A stretch of 5,828 bases of DNA from Bacillota bacterium (GTDB lineage Bacteria > Bacillota > Clostridia > Christensenellales > Borkfalkiaceae): the NCBI GenBank assembly GCA_021768985.1, contig JAETTR010000088.1, positions 1-5,828 on the forward strand, given 5' to 3'. The first letter of the stretch is position 1. Each line of letters starts with the position of its first letter. Positions 5,217-5,828 of this stretch are shown here, one piece after another. The translations under genes were made by a program, and so were the position numbers. Under the pieces are notes generated by a model. The model searched no databases. It had not been told where the DNA came from and was given only the letters and a program-made list of their open reading frames with translations.

Positions 5217-5828
5217 ATGGATTACAATTCGGAAAAAAACAACAAGGTCTACTTTATGGGTGAAATCGTGTCGGAAGCAAAATTCTCGCACGAGGTGTAC
5301 GGCGAAGGATTTTACGAGTTTTTCGTAAAGGTGATGCGGCTCTCGGGTCAGGCGGACGTTCTTCCCGTCACCATTTCCGAACGGCTGATTCAGGGCTACG
5401 ACTTTAAAATCGGGAGCAGTATCTGCGCTCTCGGTCAGTTCCGCAGCTATAACAAGCTCGAAGGCGGACGGTCCCGTTTAATGCTCACCGTGTTCGTGCG
5501 CGAAATCGTAGAGGTCGCGCCCTCCGGCAATCCCAACAGCATCGTGCTTTCGGGGTATATCTGCAAGCCGCCCGTTTACCGTACCACGCCGTTTAACCGC
5601 GAAATCGCCGACCTGCTCGTCGCCGTCAACCGCGCGTATAACAAATCGGATTACATTCCGTGCATCGCCTGGGGCAGAAACGCCCGCTTCGTGCAGAATC
5701 TGAAAGTGGGCGATCGGATCGCGCTTTCGGGGCGGATTCAGAGCCGCGAATACCAGAAGCGCATTTCGGAAACCGAAGCGGTCACCATGACGGCTTACGA
5801 GGTCTCCGTCTCCAAGCTCGCCGCGTCC
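5217..5828 (+). CDS. Single-stranded DNA-binding-family protein with two OB folds (3' truncated)
   Basis: The first 204 residues are in the window and the frame is open at the edge. The ATG at 5217 follows GGAGG (5207-5211) by 5 bases, 27 bases after the deacetylase stop, with no terminator between. Residues 11-100 look like a first, divergent OB fold (KVYFMGEIV at the start, ALGQFRSYNK near 71-80). Residues 107-202 are a second OB fold with clear SSB features: PPVYRTTPFNREIADLLVAV (118-137), DYIPCIAWGRNA (145-156), VGDRIALSGRIQSREYQKR (164-182) and TAYEVSVSKL. Classical bacterial SSB has one OB fold plus an acidic tail; this two-fold form is one I associate with Clostridia, where it is usually annotated simply as SSB. 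It should bind single-stranded DNA in the cytoplasm in replication or repair. The C-terminal partner-binding tip cannot be seen. It is probably an additional SSB-like protein, not the main one, but that cannot be decided here. Confidence 0.9.
   Translation, partial: MDYNSEKNNKVYFMGEIVSEAKFSHEVYGEGFYEFFVKVMRLSGQADVLPVTISERLIQGYDFKIGSSICALGQFRSYNKLEGGRSRLMLTVFVREIVEVAPSGNPNSIVLSGYICKPPVYRTTPFNREIADLLVAVNRAYNKSDYIPCIAWGRNARFVQNLKVGDRIALSGRIQSREYQKRISETEAVTMTAYEVSVSKLAAS

Noticed and set aside
4434..5291. A minus-strand open frame of 285 codons across the deacetylase and the start of the SSB-like gene
   Set aside because: It is antisense to well-recognised domains, runs across two genes and their spacer, and has an Arg/Val-rich shadow composition.

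Overview
The window looks like a piece of chromosome from an uncultured Clostridia-like Firmicute. The reasons are strong GGAGG-type ribosome binding sites, consensus-like sigma-A promoters (TATAAT with 17-18 bp spacers), compact intrinsic terminators, a lipoprotein, a ComF-family protein and a polysaccharide deacetylase of a type I associate with Clostridia. Coding DNA is GC-rich (many GCG, CGC and GAC codons) and the spacers are AT-rich. A gut Christensenellales-type lineage would fit, but that is inference and is not proved by the sequence.

Layout. Bases 1-102 hold the 5' end of a minus-strand gene with a GTG start and unknown function. Bases 103-237 are a divergent promoter region in which one palindromic TTGCAA can serve as the -35 element in both directions. 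Bases 238-2664 encode a large surface protein: a lipoprotein signal, about 650 extracellular residues with propeller-like repeats, a C-terminal membrane helix and an acidic Glu/Ala/Pro tail in the cytoplasm. A strong terminator follows at 2675-2703. A new promoter (2808-2836) drives a small protein with two CxxC-pair zinc-ribbon-like motifs and a very acidic tail (2878-3366). A perfect hairpin lies between it and comF (3434-4177). After comF come two consecutive terminators. A leader with candidate promoters and a hairpin follows, then a secreted NodB-family polysaccharide deacetylase (4413-5189). After 27 bases comes a two-OB-fold protein of the single-stranded DNA-binding family (5217 to the window end, 3' truncated), probably co-transcribed with the deacetylase.

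How the genes relate. No single pathway joins them all. The lipoprotein and the deacetylase act at the cell envelope. ComF and the SSB-like protein both belong to families that handle single-stranded DNA (ComF in DNA uptake in transformable Firmicutes), but terminators and a secreted enzyme lie between them, so a shared job is only a suggestion. I found no CRISPR array, mobile element, tRNA or rRNA. The least explained items are the doubly anchored lipoprotein, the zinc-ribbon/acidic-tail protein and the shared -35 element. I do not see convincing evidence of a new multi-gene system here.
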